The notes under the pieces: generated by a model
What the model was told of the DNA's origin: nothing
What the model saw: the letters and a program-made list of their open reading frames with translations, nothing else
The model's database searches: none
Part shown: in pieces, positions 24,243 to 35,889 of the stretch
Layout of the letters: each line of letters starts with the position of its first letter
Position numbering within the stretch: the first letter of the stretch is position 1
Origin: Tetrastigma voinierianum
Lineage: Eukaryota; Streptophyta; Magnoliopsida; Vitales; Vitaceae
Direction of reading: 5' to 3'
Assembly (NCBI GenBank): GCA_016808115.1
Contig: JAEQBH010003948.1
Location: 1 to 64,000, forward strand
Length of the DNA: 64,000 nt
Made by a program: the position numbers and the translations under genes

Positions 24243-24794
24243 ATTAAAATTTTAATATTCTTAATATATGATGATTCTAAAAGGGAAAGTGAATTGACAA
24301 AAATTAGAATTACATATTTGAATAAATAAAATGTAAATTTGTAAGGTTTTTAAGGAATTTAAAAAAAATTAATTTAATTTTTTTAAAAGGCATCAAATTG
24401 ACAACTTATGACATCATGATATTTTTCACCGAGCATTAAAAAGAAAATGAAAGTGGGAAGTTTCTCAAGCTTTCCCATTTGCCCCGAAAAGAGGTGTATA
24501 TTTAATATCATGGAAACTTGATATTAACATTGTACCATCATCAGAAAATGTTTTCTACTTGGAACTTATTTTCCATACAAACAAACAAACATACATACAT
24601 GTAGCCAGTAGTACATAAAACGAGAGGTGTCTTCTTCTACGTGCGAATTCTCGAATTCTTTGTTTGTTGCGTGAGAAGTATTATCATCTTGCTCTGCATT
24701 TCACCTCAAGCTACTCAGTATGCTCGCCATTTTTGTTCCTCGTCTGGACTTTCACGATAAACTGTTACTCAATTTTGAAGGTTTGATGAGATAG
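24243..24794. other. intergenic DNA, nothing recognised
   Basis: AT-rich spacer between the SINE and the phospholipase D fragment. It contains the 3' flank of that fragment and no other recognisable sequence. Confidence 0.4.
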
Positions 24795-25360
24795 TTATGT
24801 GGTTAGAGCATCAGGAAGATTAGTTGATGATCCAAGAACTTTACCACTTAGCGTCACAGCATTATTGACGGGCAATGTGGTTACTTTTTCCATCTTTGTT
24901 CACGGATTGGAGTCTTTGCATCAAATGCCACGTCATCTCTTTGTGTTCTTATTTGCATATATCACGCCGGTTAGTTTTGGCAATCTTTGTTCACTTTTCT
25001 CATACATTACAGAGTCTACGGTTGGCGAGAAACAATCCTCGAGAATGCCCAGTGCTTTCGGTCAGTGACATCCTATACCCATATACACGTATCAAATTAC
25101 GGAAGATGAATGGAGATATGAATGCAAATGTTTTGAAGAGCAATATGAAACGAAAAAAAAAAAAAGATATGAAACGACACAGGTAGCGGGGATGAGTCTT
25201 CTTCCACTGACCATATGTATGTTGGGCGATGGCGCCCATGGCAATCTCGGTATCCAGCAGGCCATCAAGGATCTCTGGTTAATATTGGCGGATCCCATCC
25301 AGGACATATTCATCACATCAACTATCATCCCTTTGGCATGGGCGTAAATCATAAATCTGC
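24795..25360 (-). pseudogene. phospholipase D C-terminal fragment
   Basis: Phospholipase D hydrolyses phosphatidylcholine to phosphatidic acid. The minus strand at 25352-25200 reads MIYAHAKGMIVD, which contains the second HKD motif intact as HAKGMIVD (HxKxxxxD), then GSANINQRSL and a MGA motif. An intron of about 110 bp follows. The next exon (25085-25000) reads VYGYRMSL..STGH and LFLANRRLCNV (family: GQVYGYRMSLW.EHLG..F..P..ECV). The end reads NKDGKS and GKVLGSSTNLPDALTT followed by TAA at 24797-24795. Frameshifts interrupt the middle. The first HKD motif and everything N-terminal are not seen upstream (25360-26000), so only about the last fifth of a gene is present. Confidence 0.82.
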
Positions 25361-27449
25361 GCAGTACTTTTGAACATCATAGTGAAGAAAACGGACTACG
25401 AGAAGGTGAATAATAATGGTAGAACATATATATAACCTCCGGATTTGCAACTATAATGGAACAAATGATTCTCGAGGTTGATATGTCTACATGATAAATC
25501 TCACCCATCAGCTGAAACCAAATTCCTTTTTCATCGGTATTTACTCAGCTTATGAATATGATCTAAGCAATAGAAGATGGGAAAAATAAAGGGTAGACTG
25601 AAAGGCTAAACTCAGTGTAAATTCAAGATAGAGACATGATATTGAATGAAACACTATACTGTGATAAAGAATAATTTTCTCATGTTTGGCTTTATCATGA
25701 AAAATATAGAAAATCAAATATGATGAAAATTAATGTAATTATGCCTTCTCATTATTTAATCATTATGTATAAGAAATTAAATTAATTAAAGTGAGCTTGA
25801 AGTAGCTTACACACACAAAAATAATTTATTGACCTTAATATTTTTCTTTTGCTTGCTTTCATAAACCAAGCCTAGCCCAAACAAAATGTAGAGAAGAGCC
25901 CGATATTACATAGAGCAACCAATTATAGCAAGAATTATAGGTTGAACGTTGTTAATTTCCGCTCAATCCTTTTTCTTTAATTTATGATTATTATGAAATA
26001 TAGACATTATCTTACCAACCACAATGATATACAATTCAAATTGGGTCGGCCTAATTAGATATTCAAATAATCCTGTGGGTGATGCGTATCAGCCAAGGCT
26101 GCTTTATTAATAGCCTGCCCAATAATTTGGTACATCATACTCATTGTTTGTCCATGCAATCATTCAAATTTGATAGCTTTAAGGATCAAAATAAGTGTTT
26201 CTCGTTTAAAAATTTGAGTAGGTGAGCTAGAGATAATATTGAAAAATATAGAAAAATATGAAGAGAAGTGATAGAAAGCCATATAATTTAAGCACGCTTT
26301 CTAAGAGTCTCATCAATGAGAAAAAAATAGATAAGAAAATCATTTTGAGTCTTCGCCATTGAGTATTTAACGATATTTGCAAAGAAAACAAAATATTATT
26401 AACCAATTAATTTTTTTTTACATGGCCTTATTTATAGGCTCACATCTCTAAGAAAATTGAAGTATATTAGGACTCTGTGACTTATTGTGACCTAATTCTA
26501 ATTTGGTTTCCTAACTACTAAAATCTTAATTTGAGTTTCAACTACTAAGCTAATTTGACTCAAACTATTAATCCTAATTCAACTCTGATTTAAACTACTT
26601 GAGAAATTCCCTACGCTAATGAATACGTTAAAGATTCATCCTATATATGTTAAGATTCATCCTCATCATAACAATCATAAAAATAGAAAACAATATTTGA
26701 ATATTTAAACGATGTTCAAAACTTGAAGTTAGAGTCAGCCACCACTTATGAATTGACCATAGATAGTGCTTGATCCTTCTCACTCATGTTGCTTGTTGCC
26801 AAAAGTTACCAAGGTCCTTGACTCACCTTGTTGTTGTGACACCATGAATATGAATGAAATCACTGTTTCGACTTTTTTTTTCACGGACCTTATTAGCTTA
26901 TAGTTGATAACGAATCACCTATATTCTCTTGATGATGAACTGTTCTGATTCCATCTTTTCTTGTATTCCCACTTGTTCCTATCTTTGTTCGGATAAACTT
27001 ATTTTTCAAACACGTTGTTCTGCGATCGACATTATGTACCATAAGGCATAACCATTACAACTTATCTAATCAAATTTTCCATGTAGTATGAAGGCTATAC
27101 GTGATACAAAATACTTCAAATTTCTTCTACGGTTCATTCATTATGTGCTAACAAGATGGAGAAATCCTTGATCTTCCCTCATTATGGATAATTAGTGTCG
27201 GTGATAACAAAAACCATCACTTTACGTATTTTACGGTAAAAATTTCCACGAGTCTCATGCTTACTTGAAGCACAGTAAGCTCACACGGAAGTATCGATGG
27301 TTATAACTTGAGTTAACTCCTTTATTAACATCAATTAAAACAATATAATCAGCACACTACAAACTGTGATGCATCTCACTGAATAGCTAGTAACTTCGTG
27401 ATGATCAGAAGTACAAAGTAAGAATCGATAGTCGAGTTTCATTTAATGC
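25361..27449. other. AT-rich intergenic DNA, no gene recognised
   Basis: A long A/T-rich stretch. 26420-26620 (TTTATAGGCTCACATCTC and repeated ACTAAATC/ACTACT phrases) has the look of a degraded LTR of the copia type. The similar composition at 41700-41890 supports that weakly. Confidence 0.35.
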
Positions 27450-27760
27450 GTCCTCCCGACATTTGTCATACTTCTTACAGACTCATTATATGTGACTTTG
27501 ATCACATATTGCTCCAACCTCTCTCTTCTGCAACCCGAGTACATTAATTCCTTAGAAATCCCTTGCATGCATCCTCAATGTCAATAAGCACTACATGGAA
27601 ATCTTTCTTATCGATTCAGTTTCTCTTTAATTTATCCAAGAAAATGGCTTCATGGTATATTTCCTTGAGGAAACACTCCAAGTACAAACTTTGATGCACA
27701 TTACACGCCTTAAAGTTTTGCTTAAAATCACTCACTCAAAGTTCCACTAACATTACTTGT
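27450..27760 (-). pseudogene. LINE reverse transcriptase fragment
   Basis: The minus strand reads HEAIFLDKLKRN, then IDKKDFHVVLIDIEDA and a GFLRN end, matching the plant L1-type LINE segment TMEAIFLLRQL..RYREKKKDLHMVFIDLEKAYDKVPR. Upstream YLECFLKEI has the right spacing for FGFMPGRST, and downstream YNESVRSMTNVG resembles the DMYDG..T.VRT.. region. No other LINE domain or poly-A tail is recognised, so this is a short relic. Confidence 0.6.
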
Positions 27761-28077
27761 AAACTTAACATCATGATAATTTGTGGAGCTTCTGTGATCT
27801 CTTTATAAAATATTATGTTTACGAAAGTGCTTTTCATCCTTTGTCTTCATGATGGAGTCTTGTTAAACAAATTAGTCCTATACCTTGCTGGCGTCCATGT
27901 TCTCTGACCTTCCATATTCTCATCTTTCCGCAGTTTTGGAGCTTCCCTATCTCATGTCACCTTAATACGACTCAAACTAAAAATTACATGATCTGCACTT
28001 CGATGTGATTAATTAGTGCACTAATTCCTCGCATCTTTCTATTGCAACCACTTGAATAGAACTCACTCTTAATGTAA
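27761..28077. other. intergenic DNA, possibly LINE-derived
   Basis: No clear coding match. It may be the upstream part of the LINE relic, but the frame is too worn to call. Confidence 0.3.
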
Positions 28078-28398
28078 GGGCCCCACCCCACGGCCGCTCT
28101 GGCAGGGGTGATTCCCACTCCTGACTATCCCCTAGCTCACGAGGGGTTTCTTTCGCCTCAGTGAGCCGAGACACAGGACCATGGGCTTAGGTACCCATTC
28201 AGGGGTAGTTCCCATTTACCAGCAGGCTAATCAGCCAGTTGTTTAGTGAGAGAGTGCTCCCCCATTTGATATGTCCTGTGGTCTTGGGTTCGAGCTCACG
28301 GAGGCGAAAGAAAGAGACGGGGACTAGCCCTGCTACTCTGTAGTGGAGACCACATGTGGGTGGGACACGATTATTAGGTGGGACCGGGGTGGGGCTCT
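28078..28398. mobile_element. inverted pair of SINE tails forming a palindrome
   Basis: 28080-28200 and the reverse complement of 28275-28395 match over about 110 bases. GCCCCACCCC begins the left arm, GGGGTGGGGC ends the right arm, and TTTCTTTCGCCTC with its inverse lie inside. The right half has tRNA-like boxes (GTTTAGTGAGAGAGTGCT and GGTTCGAGCTC). The best explanation is two copies of one tRNA-derived SINE inserted head to head, giving a foldback structure. A MITE is the alternative. Confidence 0.6.
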
Positions 28399-28424
28399 CC
28401 ACCTGATAAAGGCGCCTTTTGTGG

Positions 28425-28606
28425 GGTCCCCACCTCGAGCTACCGAGGTGGAAGCATACGTCACTTTAGGTCCTTAGATGGTTCCTCGCTCCTTGGATAT
28501 CCCCACAACTCATAGGGTTTCTTTGCCTCATGAGATTAGACAGTGCAGAGCTTAAGGTCCTTAGGGAAGCATCCTTGCTACCAGCGGAGGCTGCAGCTAC
28601 GGTGAC
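28425..28606 (-). mobile_element. tRNA-derived SINE, same family as 45725-45916
   Basis: The minus strand from 28606 has CGCTGGTAGCAAGGATGC (A-box region), CTTCCCTAAGGACCTTAAG, CATGAGGCAAAGAAACCC and ends in GAGGTGGGGACCCC. The copy at 45725-45916 is colinear over its full length. Confidence 0.7.
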
Positions 28607-29900
28607 GAGGTGCGAGATTTCTGGGATAGCGGGAGTGTGCAGTAAGGTTCATAGAAGGGTTCTCAAAATCGGGACCACTTCATTGTTTGGTAGGAAAGGA
28701 GATTGAGCGAAAAGGTAAAGGTTGTTAGTTTGATTCTTGTAAAATGGTTCTTTTTTAAGGGTTTGGTTGGGAAATTTCTCCCAACCACAGATTTGAAGGA
28801 TATGGGAGGTGAAACCCTAATCCTTGGATTTTATTGTGTAAGGATTTGAGGGAGTTTTGTATAGAGAGGGATCACGATTCATGGATTACTCTCTTTTTTG
28901 GAAGTTAAGTTTCATCCTGGCATGGGTGTTTCGAAGTGATGAGTTGGCAAAGCCACAGATTCTTATTTAAGATGTGTTTTGGAAGATGTTTCGGGTTAAT
29001 AGAGTGGCTTTGATGTGTGTTTAGTATTGGATTGGTTGGTTGGAAACTTATGGAAAGAGTGGGGAAAATCATAAATTCTTGCATTTTTGTGGCTGGATTT
29101 TTAATTGCTTGATGTTGTATTTTGGCCATAACTTGATCATTTTGCTCAATTAGGTGATCCCGAGTTGGAAAAAGAGCCCTTAGCACTTTATCTTTGCAAA
29201 TGGTAATATGGGATGATCTGAGGTGATTTATGTTGAGTGCGTTGTTTGTGTAACCACAATAATGAGTGTTTGAATGTTGATCCTAGTAAGTGTAGAGAGA
29301 GTGCTTGGGGGATCAAGGTTTATGTTAAGGTATAGGATATATGTGAGTCAGTGGTGATAAAGTAATAGACCACTTGAGGTAATTTTTATGTGACACGGTT
29401 GTGAGAGGCTAAGGAATCTTATGACTTGTTGTTGCGGACCCTTGGAATTAGCCTCGGGTTTTGACTTCCTTGGGAGACTTGCGGACATTTGGATCTAAGG
29501 AAAGTAGGGGATCTTATGGCCTTTTCACATCTTTGTGGTTTGATGTTGTGGGGTCACGTACCATTCAGGTGCTTTGGTTGTGTGAGGTCGGACTTATGTA
29601 GTGGACACGGGACGGGTGACTAGTTCTGGGTTATAGTCGAGAAAGGTCAGAGATATCTGGGATGTGGGCAAATCCCTTAGTGGTAAGTCGACCAATTTGT
29701 CGTTGCTACGCGGGATGATTGTCTAGTCCTTGGGTGAAAGCCTAAAAGTCAGCGATGAGGGTTGTGATGGTGGTAGTATTGCATTCATGTGTTTCCATCA
29801 TCGACTATTATCTGTAAAATGCTCATGTTTTGAAGGATACTTGGATTATGTATAATTGGAAATGTTTTATGAGCATGGCTTGTTGAGGGAAGTTACTACT
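28607..29900 (+). other. probable internal part of a gypsy element, no domain readable
   Basis: The sequence lies between the SINE and a recognisable gypsy polyprotein end. G/T-rich plus strand with no protease, reverse transcriptase or integrase core that I can read. It may be degraded polyprotein or untranslated sequence of the same element. Confidence 0.3.
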
Positions 29901-29904
29901 GAAA

Positions 29905-30522
29905 TTGTCAGACTCAATACATTGTTTCCCTCCACCTTAGATGTAGGTAAGAGACCAACTGCGTGACATGAAAGTTAGACCTATAGGGTTTTTGAGTATG
30001 GAAAGATTTTATGCCAACCTTAGCTTGTTGGTGGTTGAGCATACGTTTTGATGAATATTTAGGGTTATGTGGATATTCTAAGGGATCTTGAGTTTGAGGT
30101 CGAGGATCGACTATTCTTAAAACTCTCTCTTGGAAGGCGTGAATGCGTTTTGGAAGCGAAATTAAGTGCCGCTACATTGGACCTTGAGATTGTTGAGAGG
30201 GTGGTCAGGGGCTTATAGATTAGACATGCGGGAGGAGCTTTCCTCGAGTCCATAATGTGTTCCACATCTCCATGCTACGCAAGTATATTCGGATCCCTCA
30301 CATGTGTTGGAGGCACGAGTTGAGGCGAGGATGACTTATCTATGAGGAAGCGGCCGGTCACGGTCACGGGTAGAAAGAGAGGAGCCGCCTTGAGACAATA
30401 TCCTTAGTGAAGGTCCTTTGGAGGAACCACCTAGTCGAGGAAGCGACTTGGGAGCGGGAAGACCAAATGCGGAGCCAGTACCCTCACCTCTTCCATGACC
30501 CACAGGTAAGAATTTCGTGGGC
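29905..30522 (+). pseudogene. Ty3/gypsy polyprotein C-terminus (integrase tail and chromodomain-like end)
   Basis: Reading across frames on the plus strand: EFEVEDRLFLKLS (about 30090-30130), IVERVV (30190), a decayed YRLDM.EELS...VHNVFHISMLRKYI segment seen as YRLDMREELSS then HATQVYSDPSHVLEARVE (30215-30320). Then ISLVKVLWRNHLVEEATW and EREDQMRSQYPHLF (30400-30495). This is the classic end of chromovirus-type gypsy Pol, after the integrase core. A purine-rich tract (AATAAGGGGGTAGA) follows and the 3' LTR begins at 30540. Multiple frameshifts. The upstream enzymes are not recognisable. Confidence 0.88.
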
Positions 30523-30539
30523 TGAATAAGGGGGTAGAT
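30523..30539 (+). other. polypurine tract of the gypsy element
   Basis: GAATAAGGGGGTAGAT directly precedes the TGTAATGACC start of the LTR, the expected position of the plus-strand primer. Confidence 0.75.
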
Positions 30540-32984
30540 TGTAATGACCTCACTCAAATAATAATACGAAGCTTGACCTCAAGTTTGACCAAGTTTGACC
30601 AAGTTTGACCGGTTGACTAAGCTCTGACTTTTTCGAGGAGGAATAGTTTTAAGTTAACTAAGACACCATTTCATAGGCCTCGTCGATACGAGTTCATAGA
30701 CAGGCGGAACGTCACAATCCGACTTACGGATAAAAAGTTACGGCCATTAGAAGTTCAACAATAGCACTTTATCAGTGTCCAAGTTCTGTCTGGATTTTTA
30801 AACCCAAAAGTGACCCTAGACCCTATATAAACATAGATTGTGATACCAAATGAAAACCCTAGCCCAAAACAACACTTATTCCCAAACCCTAAGAGAAAAC
30901 TCTCCAAACCGGGAACACCTTTTGGGCCGAGTAGCCACCTGCGCGCCGTGAGAAATCGGACCAGACGAGGCACCACCGGCCGGAGTTATCAGACACGCCG
31001 CTGACCACCAGGTGCGCCATCACGGACGATGCCACGTGAAATTTCAGGCCAACCGCCGCCGGACGCCGCTGATCTGGCCGCGAACCCGACGGGCGGCCAG
31101 ACGATTTTCACCTAAGTTTCAGGATTCGGCCATTTTCCGCCACTCCAGGGCCACCCCATAGCTCTTTTCCACCATTTGACCTTCCGACTCATCTACGTGG
31201 TCCTTGCAGATTTCGCACCGTTTGAAGTTACGTTGAAAACAAAATCGGCCGAAGCTTAGATCAGGTTTTCCGGCCACCACAGCGATCAAGCACTGCTAAT
31301 GGTACCAAATATTCCCGGTTCGGGCTTTCCATTGATATGTGGTTTGAAATTTTGGACATCGCTTGGTTAGGTTTTACTTTAGGTTGTTTCGGCATTACCG
31401 AAGTCGGACTGAAATAGAGCACCGATTGGTCAAATTTGGCAAAATTGAAGTCAGATAGCGGAATTGGATGTTTTTAGAATTATCGATCTGCTCAATTTCG
31501 AGAAATTAGCCGTGAAAAGCCCCAATTCGGTATCTAGGCCTATAGGGCACACTGCGGTAATTGACCTCGCCGGAGTCAAATTGGGATGGTTTCATAGTTC
31601 TAAAAAATTATTCTAAGGCCTTCGGGGTATTCCAATGTTGTTGGTTCGCTTATCGAGCCTAAATTGTTTTATTTATACATGTGCACTCACGCCGTCTGGG
31701 ACCTAATTCCCCGCAGGGAACGTGGATCGAAGGCTTATACTTGTGAGTGGTTTATATGTTTAAATGATTCGGGGTATTATGTTGATATTCCTTGTGATAA
31801 AAATACTTTACATATATATTGCTTTGATCGTGATGGTTGGCTGCATTCAAACATGATTTTCGGGTTTCATATAAAACAAAGTTATTATTTCATGTGAATT
31901 TTGTCAACATTTCAATTATTTGCAAGTTTTATCATGGTTCGGGATGAGTTGGTGGTGTTTGATATTTTGAGTACATGGATTGAAGTTGTAAACTATCGCG
32001 GAAAATTATTGTTAAAAGAAAAGGTGGATTCGAGATTTTGTGGACTGACTCTAATACGGTATTATTGGAAAGGTACATGTGAGAAAAGAGAACGGTTATA
32101 TTGGTTACCACGTGATGGCCAGGTTACCCGGAGGTTTATTAGTTGCCACGTGATGGCCGGGTTTACCCGGAGGATTATTAGAGGACACGTGATGGACAGG
32201 TTCACTCGGAGGTTTGATAGTGCCACGTGATGGCCAGGTTTACCCGGAGGTTTGATAGTGCCACGTGACGGGCTGCCAAGTTTACCCTGAGGTTATTTAG
32301 GTGCCACGCGGAGGCTGTGCTTACTTCCTGAGGTTTATTAGGTGCCACGTGATGGCCGGGCTTCGCCGAGGTTTGTTAGTGCCACGTGATGGCCGGGTCT
32401 ACTCGAGGTTTCGTTAGTTGCCACGTGATGGCCGGCCCATTTGAGGTTTGTTATTGCCACGTGATGGCCGGGTCTACCGGGAGGTTTGTTAGTTGCCAAT
32501 GATTTGCCTGGGTGTAACCACGTGTTCACTAGTTGTCACGGCAGGTCGCGAGGTCAGTTTACCGACGGCTATGATGGGTATGTGGTAAGGACATGTTGTT
32601 TCCTTCAAATATAGTATAACTATTTTAATACTCATGATTTGCGCATTTCAGTTATCTTGATACTTCTTAATGGCTATACATGTTTTCAGGCTCGCTTATG
32701 TCAGGTGCCAAAGGCGTGATTATGGTTTTCTTAAATACTGTGTTCGCCATTCGTGGAGCATGACTTGCATATGTCGGGACGTGGGTAAAAGTCGGGTTTT
32801 GTGAAATGTTTCTAAACGGGAACTTACTAAAGAGCGAACGGAAGGTTTTGAGAGAAGAACCATTTACAGAAAATATAAAAATGTTATTTTCCTTATAGTA
32901 TCCCACTCAGCGAATTATTATCTCGCGTTATTGTTCAATCATTCCCTAAGGTCAGACGGATCGTGCAGAACCTAAACTTCTAAC
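30540..32984 (+). mobile_element. gypsy 3' LTR, truncated at its right end
   Basis: It begins TGTAATGACC straight after the polypurine tract. The order of blocks (repeated GTTTGACCAA, CACCATTTCATAGGCCT, CACTCACGCCG near 31686, then a CACGTG-rich tandem array) is repeated in the next LTR from 32985. It ends about 32984 without the tail found at 35850-36481 in its neighbour. Open frames at 31664-31897 and 31901-32230 have counterparts in neither sequence nor frame in the second LTR and are not genes. Confidence 0.8.
32100..32535 (+). repeat. LTR tandem array, ~38-bp unit with CACGTG in nearly every unit
   Basis: About eleven units of GTGCCACGTGATGGCCGGG followed by a TTTACCCGGAGGTTTGTTAG-like half. 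CACGTG (G-box) is present near 32109, 32147, 32190, 32224, 32261, 32346, 32382, 32420, 32458 and 32520; the unit near 32303 has lost it. Confidence 0.88.
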
Positions 32985-34654
32985 ATAATGACCCGTACTA
33001 AATGTCTGAGGTTTGACCAAGTTGACCAGTTTGACTTTCAGGGATGAATAATTTTGGGTTAATAGACATACCATTTCATGAGCCTAAGTCGTCTGAGTTC
33101 CATGACCAGTGAAACGTCAAAATCCGACTACAGGATAAAGAAGTTATAGTCTGGTAAGTTTGAGACGGCCGGTATTTATCGATTTTCAATCGACGGGGAT
33201 TTTGCCCAAAAACAACCCTAGGCTCTATCATAAGCCCTAGTTTTGGGTGCAAGTTAGGATCAACCCCCAAGCCAGAAAATCACGAACCGAAAATCCAATT
33301 GGTCGTTTTAACCGACATTTGACGTTCGGGTTTCAGGCCCAGTGAGCGATTCCGGCCCACCATCCGCTATTACCTTGGGACGGGTGGGAGGAGGGCGTCG
33401 GCGAGCGACGTGAGGTACGACCCAGCACCGCCCGCAGACGAGCAGGATCGAGCCGTGAAGCGAAGCGTAGCCGTGGATCCGGTGTTCTTGATTTAGGCCA
33501 TTTTCAGCCGATTCAAGCCACCCCACCAGCTCCCTTTTTTTTGGACCCTCTGAATTCATTTCCGTGGTCCTTTTCTCCGTGCATTCATCACCGCTTGAAA
33601 GATACGACAAAAATACCCGCCGACCGTTGGATCGAAGTTTTTCCAATAATTACGTAAACCTTTGGACCAAGGTAGGCTACTGGATCTGTTCCTGGTCTCT
33701 CGGGTCGATCGATATGTGGTTTGTAAATTTTGACATCGCTTGCTAGTTTTCCATTTTTTGGTTGTTTCGGTAATTACCGCAGAAGTCGGGACTAAAATAG
33801 TACCAATCGGTCAAATTTGGCAAAATTGAAGTTGTATTAGTGAAATCGGAATGTTTAGAATTATCGATTCGCTCACCCCCGAGAAATCGCTCCCGGTGAA
33901 AAGCCCCAATTTTGGGTATCGGCCCTATAGGGCACACTGTGTAATTGGACCTGTCGGAGTTCAATTAGGATGATTTCATAGTTCTAAAAGTTATTCTAAG
34001 GCCTTAGGGGCATTCCAATGTCGTTGGTTAAATTATTGGAGTCTAAGTGGTATTTTATTTATATTACAGGCACTCACGCCGGGTCGGGAGACAATCCTAT
34101 AGTGGAACAGAACTGAGCATCTATAGTCAGTGAGTGGTTTATATGCTTTTAAAATGATTTGGGGTATTGTGTTGATATATCTATTGTGATTAAATACTTT
34201 ACATATATGTCAGCTTTGATCAAAATGGATGGTCGCATACAAATTCTCCTGATTATTGGTTACATATAAAACAAGTTATCATTTCATGTGAATTTTGTCA
34301 ACATTTTCACTGTTTGGAAGTTGTAATGGTTTCTTGAATGATTATGTGGTATTTAGATACTGGCATGTAGATCGGGTTTTAAACCCTGAGAAATTATTAT
34401 TACTGTATGAAATGGATTTCAAATATATATGTGTTAGTAAATGGTTAAGCGAATATGGTCATTGGGTATTGTTCAAATTTCGACATGAATTGATAACCAA
34501 AGATCTTCAATGTAGTTGGATTGAGCTGTGGGAAAAAGTTCATGTTCTAACTCAAGATACGGACATTGGAAAAAGGCACGTGAGTAAGAACTTTGAGTTA
34601 GAGGTTATAAGGTGATGTACCAGATTGTACCGGAGATTGGGTTCAGTAATTATA

Positions 34655-35185
34655 TTGTAGTGCACTGGGTTTTTACCACGTTGACGTGAGGTCGGTTTGA
34701 TCCCGACGGTTGGGTATTTTGGTTTTTACCACGTTGACGTGAGGTCGGTTTGACCCCGACGGTTGGGTATTTTGGGTTTTACCACGGTGCCGTGAGGCCC
34801 GCTTGGATCCCGACTGCCATTCTCATTTTACCACGATGTCGTCAGGTCGTGGCTTTGATCCCTACTTCGCCAGTATTCCGCTTTTTTTTTTTTCCACGGT
34901 GACGTGAGGCTCCGTCAATCGACGTTTGGTATTCTGGTTTGCCACGGTGTCGAGGTTGATTCATCCAACGGTTATACATTATTTCCCCACGGACTCGCGG
35001 AGGCTCGGTTTTTTCTACTCCGATGGTTTAGTATAATCAGAGATTGCCACTAAGTGTCGTGGAGGTTGGCTACATCCAACCCTTATATATTATTTCCACG
35101 GCCGTGAGGTCGGGTCACCGACGGTTCATCATTATTATTATTACCATCACACCTTCGAGGTCAAGGTCGGAGCGGGGTGTCCCAC
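34655..35185 (+). repeat. LTR tandem array, ~55-bp unit (CCACG..GACGTGAGGTC)
   Basis: About nine units beginning TTTACCACGTTGACGTGAGG and carrying GTCGGTTTGATCCCGACGGT. The array occupies the same relative position in this LTR as the 38-bp G-box array in the first LTR but has a different unit. Units decay toward the right. Confidence 0.8.
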
Positions 35186-35189
35186 GGCG

Positions 35190-35435
35190 ATGTGATGGGT
35201 ATATGATACGGTTATGATGAGTATACATGGTATGTGGTATACGATGGGTATAAGGTACGATTTATGATGAGTATGTGGCACGGTTTATAAGGATATATGG
35301 TACTGTACATTGTGGGTACCCGGAGGTATAGTACGGTATATGATGGGTATATGGTATGGTTTATGATGAGAATATGGTATGGTATATGATAGGTATATAT
35401 GGTATGGTTTATGATGGGTATGTGGTATGGACGTT
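35190..35435 (+). repeat. minisatellite of TATGGTATATGATGGG type
   Basis: Irregular 16-20 bp units of TATGATGGGTATATGGTA repeat about a dozen times next to the previous array. Tyr/Val/Met-rich open frames here are by-products. Confidence 0.8.
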
Positions 35436-35889
35436 ATTGATTTATATCTTTTCCGAATATGGTACAAACTATTTGATAATTTTTGGTTATGGTGCATTTA
35501 CGGTTATTTTATTACATGATGACTATACACATGTTTTATGCTTGGCTTTATGTTGTGTATAGTTCATATGATAGTTCGTGAATCCTGTGTCGCTTGAATT
35601 GTTGAGCATGAATTGTATATGTTGGACTTGGGGTAAAGGTTTTGTGAAATGTTTCTAAAACGGGAACTTTACAAAAGAGTGGAAGGGAGTATCTTGAGGA
35701 AGAAGATTTTGAAAACAAAAATATTATCTTCCGTGATAAATTATGCCACTCACCCAGGATTTATTTCTCACGCTATTGTTTAAACTGCTCCTCTAGGTCC
35801 GGCAGTCAGGGCCTACTGCACGTATTCAAAGATCGCGCTCACTGACAATGGCAAGATTTCTATCCCACCTATATGTCTTTGTTTTGTTG

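Noticed and set aside
31664..32230. Two plus-strand open frames in the first gypsy LTR
   Set aside because: They lie inside an LTR and the equivalent frames are not kept in the second LTR (34295-34615 differs in length and sequence).
32100..32535. CRISPR array (regular repeats)
   Set aside because: Units are contiguous tandem repeats without unique spacers, in a plant LTR.
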